64,000 bases of DNA, from contig NZ_CP029043.1 in assembly GCF_003074055.1 (NCBI RefSeq), forward strand, positions 2,968,501 through 3,032,500, written 5' to 3'. Under the pieces are notes generated by a model. That model had not been told where the DNA came from, made no database searches, and saw only the letters and a program-made list of their open reading frames with translations. The position numbers and the translations under genes were made by a program. Source of the stretch: Streptomyces nigra. GTDB lineage: Bacteria; Actinomycetota; Actinomycetes; Streptomycetales; Streptomycetaceae. Positions 31,122-40,249 of the stretch are shown piece by piece (the stretch's first letter is position 1; every line of letters begins with the position of its first letter).

Positions 31122-32885
31122 GTGGACGCGCAAGGCCGTGGGCGGGCGGACGACATCGACCCCGCAGACCAGTGGGTGCTCAATCCGAACACCGGTGAAT
31201 ACGAACTGCGACTGACCCCTTCCGGACCGCAATCACCGGTCCCGGGGCCGCGCAGGCCTGCCTCGCGCGCCGGAGGGCCCGCGGGCCCCGGCGGCGGGCG
31301 GCCGGGGGGTGCCGTCCGTGACCGCGCGGCCGCGCCCGAGCCGCGCCCGGCGCCGGGCCGTGAGGTCCCGGTCCAGCGCAGGCGCCGGGGCGAACCGGAG
31401 GAGCCGCCGCCGGGACGCCGTTCGCGGCGGCCGGTGAAGAAGAAGAGCCGGGCCAAGAAGGCCGTGCTGTGGACCGGTGGCGTGATGGCGTTCGTGGTGG
31501 TCGCCGCCGCGGCCGGGGCCTACCTCTATCTCGAGCACCTCAACGACAACATCCAGTCCGTCTCCGACGACGGCGCGTCCACCGGTGGCTTCAGCAAGGA
31601 CAAGGCCATCAACATCCTGCTGATCGGCACGGACAAGCGCACCGGGGCGGGCAACGACAAGTACGGCGACTCCGGCAGCGCCGGCCATGCCGACACCACG
31701 ATCCTGCTGCACGTCTCCAAGGACCGCTCGAACGCGACCGCGCTGAGCATCCCGCGCGACCTGATCGTCGACATCCCCGACTGCCCCACGGAGCAGGAGG
31801 ACGGCAGCCAGAAGGTCATCAAGGGCGAGACCGGCGCCCGCTTCAACAAGAGCCTCGGCCAGTCGGGCCGTACGCCCAGCTGCACGATGCGCACGGTGAC
31901 GGAGCTGACCGGGATCAAGCCGGACAACTTCATGGTGGCCGACTTCAACGCGGTGAAGACGCTGACGTCGGCCGTGGGCGGTGTCGAGGTGTGCCTGGCC
32001 AAGGACATCGACGACCCGGACTCGCACCTGGATCTGCCGAAGGGCAAGCACATCATCGAGGGCGAGCAGGCGCTGGCCTTCGTCCGCACCCGGCACTCCG
32101 TCGGCCTCGGCGGCGACCTGAGCCGGATCGGGCTCCAGCAGCAGTTCCTGAGCGCGCTGATGCGCCAGCTGAAGTCGAACGACACGCTCACGAGCCCGAC
32201 GAAGATGTTCAAGCTGGCCGAGGCGGGCACCAAGGCGCTCACCGTCGACTCGCAGCTCGACAGCATCGACAAGCTGAAGGACCTCGGTCTGGAGCTGGGC
32301 AAGCTCAACGTCAAGAACCTGACGTTCACGACGGTCCCGGTCATCGACAACCCGGCCGAGAAGGTCAAGGTGACCGTCGTCCTGAACCCGACGAAGGCGC
32401 CGGAGGTCTTCCAGGCGATCCAGAACGACGTCTCCTTCTCCGACATCAAGCAGCAGCAGAAGAAGGAGGCGTCCGCGGTGGCGGCCCGGCTCAAGGGCTC
32501 CAAGGCCGACGCCTCCGAGGTCCGGGTCCGCATCTTCAACGGCGGTGCCCCCGCGGGCAGCGCCCAGGAGACGCTCTCCTGGCTGCAGACCGAGGAGAAC
32601 GTGACCAAGTCGGAGAACGCGGGCAACGCCCCGGCGGAGCTGAAGAAGACGACGCTGGAGTACGCGCCGGACCAGGCCGACCAGGCCCGCCGGCTCGCCG
32701 CCATCATGGGGCTCTCCGGGTCGGCGATGAAGCCCGGCGAGAGCGTGGAGAACTCCCAGGGCCTGCCCACGATGACGCTGACGCTGGGCAAGGACTTCAA
32801 GGGGGCGGGGGTCCCCCTGACGGCTCCGGCCAAGGCGCCGGACGTGGAGAAGTCCACCGCGGACCAGGTGCAGTGCGCGAAGTAG
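31122..32885 (+). CDS. LCP-family ligase 2 with LytR C-terminal domain
   Basis: A 587-residue protein starting at a GTG 11 bases after GGAGGA. The cytosolic N-terminus, about 110 residues, is Pro/Arg-rich and opens VDAQGRGRADDIDPADQWVL. One transmembrane helix (AVLWTGGVMAFVVVAAAAGA) follows. The LCP domain contains INILLIGTDKRTGAG, LSIPRDLIVDIPD and AFVRTRHSVGLGGDLSRI. A C-terminal LytR_C domain (about 470-560) is recognisable by VRVRIFNGGAPAGSAQETL. It is predicted to attach a secondary wall polymer to peptidoglycan. Compared with LCP 1 it has an extended basic N-terminus that could interact with cytosolic biosynthetic enzymes; this is inference. Confidence 0.92.
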   Translation: MDAQGRGRADDIDPADQWVLNPNTGEYELRLTPSGPQSPVPGPRRPASRAGGPAGPGGGRPGGAVRDRAAAPEPRPAPGREVPVQRRRRGEPEEPPPGRRSRRPVKKKSRAKKAVLWTGGVMAFVVVAAAAGAYLYLEHLNDNIQSVSDDGASTGGFSKDKAINILLIGTDKRTGAGNDKYGDSGSAGHADTTILLHVSKDRSNATALSIPRDLIVDIPDCPTEQEDGSQKVIKGETGARFNKSLGQSGRTPSCTMRTVTELTGIKPDNFMVADFNAVKTLTSAVGGVEVCLAKDIDDPDSHLDLPKGKHIIEGEQALAFVRTRHSVGLGGDLSRIGLQQQFLSALMRQLKSNDTLTSPTKMFKLAEAGTKALTVDSQLDSIDKLKDLGLELGKLNVKNLTFTTVPVIDNPAEKVKVTVVLNPTKAPEVFQAIQNDVSFSDIKQQQKKEASAVAARLKGSKADASEVRVRIFNGGAPAGSAQETLSWLQTEENVTKSENAGNAPAELKKTTLEYAPDQADQARRLAAIMGLSGSAMKPGESVENSQGLPTMTLTLGKDFKGAGVPLTAPAKAPDVEKSTADQVQCAK

Positions 32886-33196
32886 CCACGGTTTCCGGCC
32901 GGGAACGCAACTGTGCCGGGCTCTCGTTGGTCTGACACAGGACGTGGTGTGCCGGGCGGTGTCGCCCGGCATGCCGTGCGGCCGTGCCGGACGTGATTTT
33001 GCCGACACATGGCGAACCCTGATCGGGCCCCGAGCGGTCTGACAGTTCGCGGACCGGATGTCGGACAGGTTGGCTCGATGCAGGGGTTCGCTCCGCCGCG
33101 GACAGGGAGGTCCGGCGCGGAGCGACGGTGTGCGGGCCAGGGGTGGGGAAGGGCAGAGAGTTGGCGCAGAGCGGTGTGCGGGGGGAGGTCCCCGCT
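32886..33196 (+). terminator. Intergenic region with hairpin between LCP 2 and LCP 3
   Basis: A 311-base spacer. At 32950-32971 a hairpin with 9-base arms (TGCCGGGCG and complement) and a GTGT loop lies 65 bases after the LCP 2 stop and is a plausible terminator without a U tract. The rest should carry the LCP 3 promoter, but no clear consensus was found. No gene-like frame was seen. Confidence 0.5.
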
Positions 33197-34831
33197 GTGG
33201 ACGACACGATGTCGCTCACCCGGCAGCCCGGTCAGGGCACGCCGGCCGAACCGGACGGCCCGGGCGGCGGGCGGCACGGCGGGGGACGTGGAGACGGCTC
33301 GGGGCGGCCCGGCGACGGGCGCCGCAAGCGGCGTGCGCTGCGCTGGTCGGCGACGATCCTGGCGGTCGTCATACTCGGGACGGCCGGTGCCGGGTATCTG
33401 TACTACCGGCATCTGAACGCCAACATCGAGAAGGGCGAGCGGACCAGCGGCGACTCCAAGGCGAAGAAGGCCGAGCCCAACGCGGCCGGCCAGACCCCGT
33501 TGAACATCCTGCTGATCGGCTCGGACAGCCGTAACTCCGACGCGAACGTCGCGCTGGGCGGCAGCCGGGACAACCGGGGCAATCCGCCGCTGGGCGACGT
33601 GCACATGCTCATCCATCTGTCCGCGGACCGCGAGAGCGCCGCGGTGGTGAGCATCCCGCGGGACACCCGCGTGGACATCCCCGAGTGCACCGACCCTCAG
33701 ACGGGCAAGAAGTACCCGGCGACCAACGACATCATCAACTCGTCGCTGGCCCGGGGCGGCGCCGGCTGCACCCTGGCCACCTGGGAGAACCTCACCGGGG
33801 TCTACATCGACCACTGGATGACGATCGACTTCGCAGGCGTGGTGAGCATGGCGGACGCCATCGGCGGCGTCGAGGTCTGTGTGGAGCAGAACGTGTGGGA
33901 CCGCCCGCTGCCGGGCGTGCCCGGCGGCTCCGGGCTGAAGATGAAGGCCGGCCGCAAGGACGTCGAGGGCAAGCAGGCGCTGCAGTGGCTGCGCACCCGG
34001 CACGCGTGGGGCAGCGACCCGCTGCGGGCGCGCGCCCAGCACATGTACATGAACTCGATGATCCGCACGCTGAAGAAGCAGAACGTCTTCACCGACACCG
34101 GGCGCCTGATGGACCTGGCCGAGGCGGCGACGAAGTCGCTGACGGTGTCCGAGGAGATCGGCACCGTCAAGAAGCTGTACGACCTCGGCATGCAGCTCAA
34201 GTCGGTGCCGACGGACCGGATCACCATGACGACGATGCCCAACGTCCAGGATCCGCAGAACGCCAACCATCTGGTCCCGGGGTCGGGTGCCGACAAGATG
34301 TGGCAGATGCTCCGCGAGGACGTGGCCTTCGACAAGAACGGCAAGGGCAAGGACGGCAAGAGCGGCGGCAAGGACTCCGACGAGGAGAAGGATGCCTCCG
34401 CCGCCCCCACGTCCGCCCCGGAGAGCATCGGCGTCTCGGTGGTGAACGGCACCCGGACCGCCACCCTCGCCCCCGTCTCCGGCCGCGCCCACGCGATCGC
34501 CCGGCATCTGGTCGGCAAGGGGTTCACCCAGGCGCTGCAGGACTCGTCACCGGCGGTCTCCGTGGAGCGCACGGTGGTCCGTTACCCGAGCGAGGACCTC
34601 AGGGGCGAGGCCCTGCAGGTCGCCAAGGCGCTGGGCATCCCGGAGAGTTCGGTACGCCGGACCACCGACGTCTCGGGCGTCACGGTCGTCGTCGGCTCCG
34701 ACTGGCGTACGGGCACGGCGTACCCGAAGGAGTCCAAGCCGTCGGCGGGCAGCCTCCCGGAGAACTCCGACGCCATCAACGGCTCGGACGAGGACCAGTG
34801 CATGGAGGTCTACGCACCGTACCGCTGGTAG
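33197..34831 (+). CDS. LCP-family ligase 3 with LytR C-terminal domain
   Basis: A 544-residue membrane-anchored protein. The GTG at 33197 has GGGGGAGG eight bases upstream, so it was chosen over the open upstream frame. A Gly/Arg-rich cytosolic N-terminus precedes one transmembrane helix (ATILAVVILGTAGAGYLYY). The LCP domain contains LNILLIGSDSRNSD, VSIPRDTRVDIPEC and WLRTRHAWGSDPLRARAQ. A charged Lys/Asp/Gly linker at about 395-420 leads to a LytR_C-like domain (IGVSVVNGTRTATLAPVSG). Cys residues in the LCP domain and tail may pair outside the membrane. A strong intrinsic terminator follows at 34856-34892. Confidence 0.92.
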   Translation: MDDTMSLTRQPGQGTPAEPDGPGGGRHGGGRGDGSGRPGDGRRKRRALRWSATILAVVILGTAGAGYLYYRHLNANIEKGERTSGDSKAKKAEPNAAGQTPLNILLIGSDSRNSDANVALGGSRDNRGNPPLGDVHMLIHLSADRESAAVVSIPRDTRVDIPECTDPQTGKKYPATNDIINSSLARGGAGCTLATWENLTGVYIDHWMTIDFAGVVSMADAIGGVEVCVEQNVWDRPLPGVPGGSGLKMKAGRKDVEGKQALQWLRTRHAWGSDPLRARAQHMYMNSMIRTLKKQNVFTDTGRLMDLAEAATKSLTVSEEIGTVKKLYDLGMQLKSVPTDRITMTTMPNVQDPQNANHLVPGSGADKMWQMLREDVAFDKNGKGKDGKSGGKDSDEEKDASAAPTSAPESIGVSVVNGTRTATLAPVSGRAHAIARHLVGKGFTQALQDSSPAVSVERTVVRYPSEDLRGEALQVAKALGIPESSVRRTTDVSGVTVVVGSDWRTGTAYPKESKPSAGSLPENSDAINGSDEDQCMEVYAPYRW

Positions 34832-34855
34832 CCACCGGCCACCGCAGCCACCTCA

Positions 34856-34892
34856 CGGGACCGCCCTCACCACGAGGGCGGTCCCGTTTTTT
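34856..34892 (+). terminator. Rho-independent terminator after LCP 3
   Basis: A perfect 13-base-pair stem, CGGGACCGCCCTC at 34856-34868 and its complement at 34874-34886, has a 5-base loop and is followed directly by six T residues. This is the best textbook intrinsic terminator in the window. Confidence 0.93.
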
Positions 34893-35042
34893 ATGGCCAA
34901 TCGACAGCGATCTTCAGTCATCGGCGAGCACTGACGATCACTCAATGACCGGAACATGCCACGATCTTGGGGCCGTTCGCGGGGTTCACGAGACCCGGCA
35001 CGAGGCGTCCGATCCGTCGCGCAAGTGAGAGGTCTGGAACTG

Positions 35043-35510
35043 ATGCAGAAAAGCGTGAAGTTCAGAGCCACCCGCTGGATCACCACCGGGGCCATGGTCC
35101 TCGGCCTGGGCGTCGGGGTCCCGCTGGCCACCGCGCCCGCGGCGCAGGCCGCGGCCACCGCCGGCTGCAGCGGAACCCTGATCGACCAGATCAAGCACTA
35201 CGACTACACGACCAGTTCACACCCGCACGTCGCCACGACCTACCTCTACTGGGACGGCACCTACAACTGCGCGCGGTCCGTCAAGGCGGGCTCCTACTAC
35301 GGCGTCAGCTCCCGGATGAACCTGGACCTGTGGACCAAGGCCGGCGGGCACGACAACGACAACGGCTACTTCAGCTACGAGGCCGGACCCGTGAAGGTCA
35401 ACGGCAAGAACACCTGTATCAACTTCGAGCTGGACATGTGGCGTCCCAACGGCGGCGCCAACTTCCTGCAGGACCACGTCCCGCCGTCGGGCTGGTTCCA
35501 CTGCGGCTGA
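35043..35510 (+). CDS. Small secreted protein, Cys-containing
   Basis: A 155-residue secreted protein. The signal peptide MQKSVKFRATRWITTGAMVL runs through GVPLATAPAAQA, with cleavage likely after AQA near residue 36. The mature part, about 119 residues, is rich in Tyr, Gly, Asn and Asp and has four Cys (in GCSGTL, YNCARS, NTCIN and the terminal WFHCG), suggesting two disulfides. Segments such as DQIKHYDYTTSS and NLDLWTKAGGHDNDNGYFSY hint at a beta-rich fold. I do not recognise the family with certainty; it resembles small spore- or envelope-associated Streptomyces proteins. It stands alone between a strong terminator and a hairpin, so it is monocistronic. Confidence 0.8.
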   Translation: MQKSVKFRATRWITTGAMVLGLGVGVPLATAPAAQAAATAGCSGTLIDQIKHYDYTTSSHPHVATTYLYWDGTYNCARSVKAGSYYGVSSRMNLDLWTKAGGHDNDNGYFSYEAGPVKVNGKNTCINFELDMWRPNGGANFLQDHVPPSGWFHCG

Positions 35511-35523
35511 CGTCCGTATGCGC

Positions 35524-35560
35524 ACGAGGGTTGCCGCGGTGGTGCTGCGGCAACCCTCGT
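35524..35560. terminator. Bidirectional hairpin terminator
   Basis: A perfect 14-base-pair stem, ACGAGGGTTGCCGC at 35524-35537 and its complement at 35547-35560, has a 9-base loop. It lies between the convergent small secreted protein gene and the glycosyltransferase gene, and ends in TTCG rather than a U tract. Confidence 0.85.
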
Positions 35561-35579
35561 TCGTATCGGAGCCGTTGGG

Positions 35580-36617
35580 TCAGGAGGTCGCTTCGGCGTT
35601 GTGGACCGCCGGGCGGCGGGAGGCTATGACCTTGCGGGCCAGGGAGCGCGGGCTGGTCAGGAAGCCGTAGCCCCAGGACATGTGCATGGTGGCCAGGGCG
35701 ACCGGGATCTGGAGCCGGGCCTTCAGCGGCAGGCCCTTGCCGGCCGGCAGCGAGCCCGCGGTGATGGCCGCGAGGTAGCCGCCGGGGACGACCAGCGCCC
35801 ACGGGGTCACCGCGGCGCCGAGCACCAGGCCCGCCGCGATCGCGCAGACCGCCGTCGGCGGGGCCAGATAGCGCAGGTTGATGGAGCCGGCGTGGTAGCG
35901 CGCGACGACATGGCGCCAGCGGCCGTAGTCCTTGTACTGCTTGGCGAGGGCCTTCACCGACGGACGGGGGCGGTACGAGACCTTCAGCTCGGGCGAGAAC
36001 CAGATCAGGCCGCCCGCCTCGCGGATCCGGAAGTTCAGCTCCCAGTCCTGGGCGCGGATGAACTCCTCGTTGTAGCCGCCCTGCTGCTCCAGCGCCTCGC
36101 GCCGGAAGACACCCAGGTAGACGGTCTCCGCGGCCTGCGCCTCGCCGCCCGTGTGGAAGGCGGCGTTGCCGACGCCGATCTTCGACGTCATCGCGGCGGC
36201 GACGGCCTGCTCCCAGGCGTTCTCGCCCTCGGCGTGCATGATGCCGCCGACGTTCTGCGCGCCGGTCTCCTCCAGGAGCCGTACGGCGGTCGCGATGTAG
36301 TTCGGCGAGAGCATGCCGTGGCCGTCGACGCGGACGACGATCGGGTGGCGGGACGCCTTGATCGCCGCGTTCAGGGCGGCGGGCGTCCGGCCGGTCGGGT
36401 TCGGGACGGTGTGAACGCGCGGGTCTTCGGCCACGAGCTCGGCGGCGATCTCGTCCGTGCGGTCCGTGGACGGACCGAGGGCGATCACGACCTCCATCTC
36501 GCCGGCGTACTCCTGCGCGAGGATCGCTTGGACGGCTCCGCGCAGATGCCGCTCCTCGTTGAGGACGGGCATGATGACGGACACGGCGGGGAGCTGCACG
36601 TCGGGATTGGCGTTCAT
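35580..36617 (-). CDS. Family 2 glycosyltransferase
   Basis: A 345-residue GT-A glycosyltransferase. The nucleotide-sugar fold is marked by AVSVIMPVLNEERHLRGAV, IALGPSTDRTDEIA and VRVDGHGMLSPNYI. An acceptor-side motif is QDWELNFRIREAGG (the ED/QD-type catalytic base region). Two or three hydrophobic helices near residues 255-300 anchor it to the membrane. It has the layout of transferases that extend polyprenol-linked saccharides, related to succinoglycan or rhamnan enzymes. Its position amid the LCP ligases suggests that it builds a wall glycopolymer they attach; this is inference from context. It is divergent from LCP 4 (142-base spacer). Confidence 0.88.
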   Translation of the reverse strand: MNANPDVQLPAVSVIMPVLNEERHLRGAVQAILAQEYAGEMEVVIALGPSTDRTDEIAAELVAEDPRVHTVPNPTGRTPAALNAAIKASRHPIVVRVDGHGMLSPNYIATAVRLLEETGAQNVGGIMHAEGENAWEQAVAAAMTSKIGVGNAAFHTGGEAQAAETVYLGVFRREALEQQGGYNEEFIRAQDWELNFRIREAGGLIWFSPELKVSYRPRPSVKALAKQYKDYGRWRHVVARYHAGSINLRYLAPPTAVCAIAAGLVLGAAVTPWALVVPGGYLAAITAGSLPAGKGLPLKARLQIPVALATMHMSWGYGFLTSPRSLARKVIASRRPAVHNAEATS

Positions 36618-36759
36618 AGGGGGCTCACGTTACCGCGAACGGGGGACACGGGTGCGCCCCGCCGTGTCCGGTGCACCGGGCAGCAGATCGTATGGGCCTA
36701 CGGTGCTCACGGATCCCACGTACGGCCCCCAGGGCACGCCCCAGCGGAGGTATCCCTTC

Positions 36760-38211
36760 ATGCCCACGCCGCCCCGCCGCTCCTCCGGCTCCCCGCAGCG
36801 CAGCCCGCAGCCGTCCCGCGGCGGGGCGCGGCCGGTCGCGCCCGTTCGGCGCAGGCGGCCCCGCTGGGCCATGCGGGCGGTGACCACGCTCTCCGTCGTC
36901 GTCCTGGCCTCCGCCGGGATCGGGCACGCGGTGGTGACCAGCCTGGACGCGAAGATCGCGCGGGTGGACCCGTTCAAGGACATGAAGAACCGGCCGCAGG
37001 GCGGGCACGGCATGAACGTCCTGCTGGTCGGCACCGACGGCCGCGACCGCATCACCCCGCAGGAGCGGCGCAAGTACCGGCTGGGCGGCGCCCCCTGCCA
37101 CTGCACCGACACGATCATGCTCGTGCACATCTCGGAGGACCGGGAGCGGGCGAGCGTGGTGAGCCTGCCCCGCGACTCCTACGCCGAGGTGCCCGCCGCC
37201 GACGGCCGGCCCGCCCACCCCATCAAGCTCAACGCGGCGTACGCGGAGGGCGGCCCCCGACTGACCGTGCGCACGGTCGAGCACATGACCCACGTCAAGA
37301 TCGACCACTATCTGGAGGTCGACTTCACCAGCTTCATGAAGACGGTCGACGTGCTCGGCGGAGTGCGGATCTGCACCTCCACCCCGCTGAAGGACTCCTA
37401 CACGGGCCTCGACCTGCCCGCCGGCGACCACGAGCTGAGGGGCGGCGAGGCGCTGCAGTTCGTGCGCGCCCGGCACATCGACGGCGACGCCGACCTGGGC
37501 CGGGTCCAGCGCCAGCAGCGCTTCATGGCGGCCCTGATCGAGCGGGCCACGTCCTCCGGCATCCTGCTGAACCCGATCCGCTTCCGTGACGTGACCCGGG
37601 CCGTGCTGGGCTCGGTCCGCGCCGACAAGGGCTTCGGCACCGGCGAGCTGCTGGACCTGGGGCGGGCGATGCGGAACTTCTCCCCGTCGTCGTCGGAGTT
37701 CGCCACCGTGCCCATCGGGCAGCTCGGCCATCTGGTGAAGGGCCTCGGCTCCACCGTGAAGTGGGACACCGCACGTGCCGAGCGCCTGTTCCGCGCGCTG
37801 CGCGAGGACCGTCCGCTGGCCGCGCACCGCACGAAGCGCAAGGCCGTCACCGTCGAGGTCGCCCCCCAGCAGATCCGCGTCCAGGTGGAGAACGGCACCC
37901 ACCGCACCGGCCTCGGCAAGCGCGCCGACACGGCCCTCGCGGCCGTCGGGTTCCGTACGACGCGACAGCCGGTGGACGCGGCCGACCGCTCGGTGAAGCG
38001 GACGGTCGTCGCCCACGACCCCGGCTGGGACCGCTCCGCGAAGTCGCTCGCCGCCGCCCTGCCCGGAAGCGAACTGCGGGCGGTCAAGGGGCTGGGCCCG
38101 ACCCTGAAGGTGATCGTCGGCACGGACTTCGGCACGGTCCGCAAGGTGCGGGCCGCCGACCCCACCCGGGACACCGTGGTCCTCAGGGGCGACGAGGCCG
38201 GCTGCGCCTGA
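36760..38211 (+). CDS. LCP-family ligase 4 with LytR C-terminal domain
   Basis: A 483-residue membrane-anchored protein. The ATG at 36760 has GGAGG nine bases upstream. An in-frame GTG at 36703 (reading VLTDPTYGPQGTPQRR) is an alternative. The N-terminus is basic and Ser/Pro-rich, followed by a transmembrane helix (AVTTLSVVVLASAGIGHAV). The LCP domain contains MNVLLVGTDGRDRITPQ, VSLPRDSYAEVP and QFVRARHIDGDADLGRVQRQ. A LytR_C-like domain occupies about 375-470 (IRVQVENGTHRTGLGKRAD). It differs from LCP 1-3 in the LNAAYAEGG motif shared with LCP 5. It is predicted to transfer glycopolymers to peptidoglycan. Confidence 0.92.
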   Translation: MPTPPRRSSGSPQRSPQPSRGGARPVAPVRRRRPRWAMRAVTTLSVVVLASAGIGHAVVTSLDAKIARVDPFKDMKNRPQGGHGMNVLLVGTDGRDRITPQERRKYRLGGAPCHCTDTIMLVHISEDRERASVVSLPRDSYAEVPAADGRPAHPIKLNAAYAEGGPRLTVRTVEHMTHVKIDHYLEVDFTSFMKTVDVLGGVRICTSTPLKDSYTGLDLPAGDHELRGGEALQFVRARHIDGDADLGRVQRQQRFMAALIERATSSGILLNPIRFRDVTRAVLGSVRADKGFGTGELLDLGRAMRNFSPSSSEFATVPIGQLGHLVKGLGSTVKWDTARAERLFRALREDRPLAAHRTKRKAVTVEVAPQQIRVQVENGTHRTGLGKRADTALAAVGFRTTRQPVDAADRSVKRTVVAHDPGWDRSAKSLAAALPGSELRAVKGLGPTLKVIVGTDFGTVRKVRAADPTRDTVVLRGDEAGCA

Positions 38212-38229
38212 GCCGGGCCCGGCCGGGGG

Positions 38230-38787
38230 TCAGTCGTCGAAGCCCTCCGCCGCCCGCTTGGCGCGCAGCTCCATGATGGCCCGGCGGCGGGCCAGGCGGT
38301 GGGTGCGGCGGATCTGCGCCTCCTGGTTGCGGCGCCGGTCGCGGTCCGTCTCGGGTATCACCGGCGGGACGCGGCGCGGCTTGCCGTCGGCGTCGACCGC
38401 GGCGAAGACGAGGTAGGCGGAGCCCACCTGGGTGGGCGGCGTCGACTCGTTCCAGCGCTCGGCCAGGACCCGTACGCCGACCTCCATCGAGGTCCGGCCC
38501 GTCCAGTTGACCTGCGCCTTCACATGGACCAGGTCGCCGACGCGGACCGGCTCCAGGAAGACCATCTCGTCCATCGAGGCGGTGACGGCGGGACCGCCGC
38601 TGTGCCGGCCGGCCACCGCGCCCGCGGCGTCGTCCACCAGTTTCATGATCACGCCACCGTGCACGGTCCCCAGAAGGTTGGTGTCGCTGTGGGTCATGAT
38701 GTGGCTGAGGGTGGTGCGGGACGCGGAGATCGGCTTGCCCGGGATCTCCTCGGTGCCCGCTTCCGCGGTGGTGGCCTGGTCTGTCAT
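38230..38787 (-). CDS. Acyl-CoA thioesterase, hot-dog fold
   Basis: A 185-residue cytosolic enzyme of the YciA-like acyl-CoA thioesterase family. The hot-dog helix HSDTNLLGTVHGGVIMKLVDDAA contains the expected catalytic Asp/Asn environment, split here as LLGTVHGG and MKLVDDAA. FLEPVRVGDLVHVKAQV and SAYLVFAAVDADGKPR complete the fold. The C-terminus is highly basic (RRRNQEAQIRRTHRLARRRA). It hydrolyses acyl-CoA to free acid and CoA. The ATG at 38787 has a GGTGGAGG ribosome binding site. It converges with LCP 4 (18-base gap) and is divergent from LCP 5. No functional tie to the wall genes is apparent. Confidence 0.9.
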   Translation of the reverse strand: MTDQATTAEAGTEEIPGKPISASRTTLSHIMTHSDTNLLGTVHGGVIMKLVDDAAGAVAGRHSGGPAVTASMDEMVFLEPVRVGDLVHVKAQVNWTGRTSMEVGVRVLAERWNESTPPTQVGSAYLVFAAVDADGKPRRVPPVIPETDRDRRRNQEAQIRRTHRLARRRAIMELRAKRAAEGFDD

Positions 38788-38906
38788 GTCCTCCACCTTA
38801 TGCCGAGGTGGAAATCGCGGACTTTGTGTTGGGTTCGCAACAGCCGTGCCTCTATTTTCCTTCGAACCTTGTGGGGGACCCGGTCGCGCCCTGCACACTT
38901 GGGCGC

Positions 38907-40187
38907 ATGAATGACTGGCCCCAGCGATGGTCCGACGACGACCGCGGCACCCGGTACGGGCGTGGCAGCGCGAGCGCGCAGCCGGAGAGCGCCCGCGTGA
39001 TGCGGCAGGTCCGCCGCGGCCAGGGGGCGCCGCCCGGCCAGGGCTACGGCGGTGTGCCGCGCCAGCCCTCGTACGTGGACGGACAGGGCCACGGCGGCCA
39101 CGGCGGCTATGACGACGGATACGTCAGCGGCTACAACACCGGACAGGTGTACGGCGGCGGAGGCGGCGCCGGGGACGGCGGCGGACCCCGCGGTGGGCGG
39201 CCCGCGCCGAACTGGCGGCGCCGGATCAAGGTGACCTCGATCACCCTGGTCACACTGCTGGTCGTGACGAGCGTCGCCACGTACTTCTGGGCCGACTCCA
39301 AGCTGAACCGCGACGTCGACCTGTCCAAGGTCATCGACCGGCCGGAGGCGGGCGAGGGCACCAACTACCTCATCGTCGGCTCCGACAGCCGTGAGGGCAT
39401 GACCGACGAGCAGAAGAAGAACCTGCACACCGGCTCCGCCGAGGGCAAGCGCACGGACTCGATGATGATCCTGCACACCGGCAGCGGCAGCCCCACGCTG
39501 ATATCGCTGCCGCGTGACTCCAACGTCACGATCCCCTCGTACAAGGGCTCGGACTCCGGGAAGCTCTACCAGGGCACCGGACGGCAGACGAAGCTGAACG
39601 CGGCCTACGCCGAGGACGGCCCGGAGCTGCTGGTCCGCACCGTCGAGGCCAACACCGGGCTGCACATCGACCACTACGTCGAGATCGGCTTCGCGGGCTT
39701 CGCGAACATCGTGGACTCGGTCGGCGGCGTCGAGATCGACATCCCCCGGGACATCAAGGACACCAAGTCCGGCGCCGACTTCAAGAAGGGCAAGCAGACC
39801 CTGAACGGCGAGGAGGCCCTGGCCTTCGTCCGCACCCGGTACGCGCTGCCCGGCTCCGACCTGGACCGCACCAAGAACCAGCAGAAGTTCCTGTCGGCCC
39901 TGGCGAACCAGGTGGCGACGCCGGGCACGGTCCTGAACCCCTTCAAGCTCTACCCGACGATGGGCGCCGGCCTGGACTCCCTGATCGTCGACGAGGACAT
40001 GGGCCTGTGGGACCTGGCGTCCATGTTCTGGGCGATGAAGGGCGTCAGCGGCGGCGACGGCACCTCGATGAACATGCCGATCTCGGGCAACGCCGCGAAC
40101 GGCAACCTCCAGTGGGACACCGCCAAGGTGAAGCAGCTGGTGGAGGAGCTGAAGAACGACGAGACGGTGACCGTCAAGAGCAAGTAG
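38907..40187 (+). CDS. LCP-family ligase 5 without LytR C-terminal domain
   Basis: A 426-residue membrane-anchored protein. The long cytosolic N-terminus (about 100 residues) is rich in Gly, Gln, Tyr and Arg (GHGGHGGYDDGYVSG). One transmembrane helix (TSITLVTLLVVTSVATYF) follows. The LCP domain contains TNYLIVGSDSREGM, ISLPRDSNVTIPS, LNAAYAEDG and AFVRTRYALPGSDLDRTKNQ. The protein ends soon after the LCP domain, so it resembles the short LCP type. It is the last of five LCP genes in 10.5 kb and is followed by a palindromic terminator. Confidence 0.92.
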   Translation: MNDWPQRWSDDDRGTRYGRGSASAQPESARVMRQVRRGQGAPPGQGYGGVPRQPSYVDGQGHGGHGGYDDGYVSGYNTGQVYGGGGGAGDGGGPRGGRPAPNWRRRIKVTSITLVTLLVVTSVATYFWADSKLNRDVDLSKVIDRPEAGEGTNYLIVGSDSREGMTDEQKKNLHTGSAEGKRTDSMMILHTGSGSPTLISLPRDSNVTIPSYKGSDSGKLYQGTGRQTKLNAAYAEDGPELLVRTVEANTGLHIDHYVEIGFAGFANIVDSVGGVEIDIPRDIKDTKSGADFKKGKQTLNGEEALAFVRTRYALPGSDLDRTKNQQKFLSALANQVATPGTVLNPFKLYPTMGAGLDSLIVDEDMGLWDLASMFWAMKGVSGGDGTSMNMPISGNAANGNLQWDTAKVKQLVEELKNDETVTVKSK

Positions 40188-40203
40188 CGCACCCGCACGC
40201 GAG

Positions 40204-40231
40204 CGAGGGCACCCCGGCCGGGGTGCCCTCG
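40204..40231. terminator. 28-base perfect palindrome, likely bidirectional terminator
   Basis: CGAGGGCACCCCGG (40204-40217) is followed without a loop by its exact complement (40218-40231). It lies between the convergent LCP 5 and copper-protein genes. No U tract follows. Confidence 0.75.
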
Positions 40232-40249
40232 TACGTGTGCCGGGCGGTG

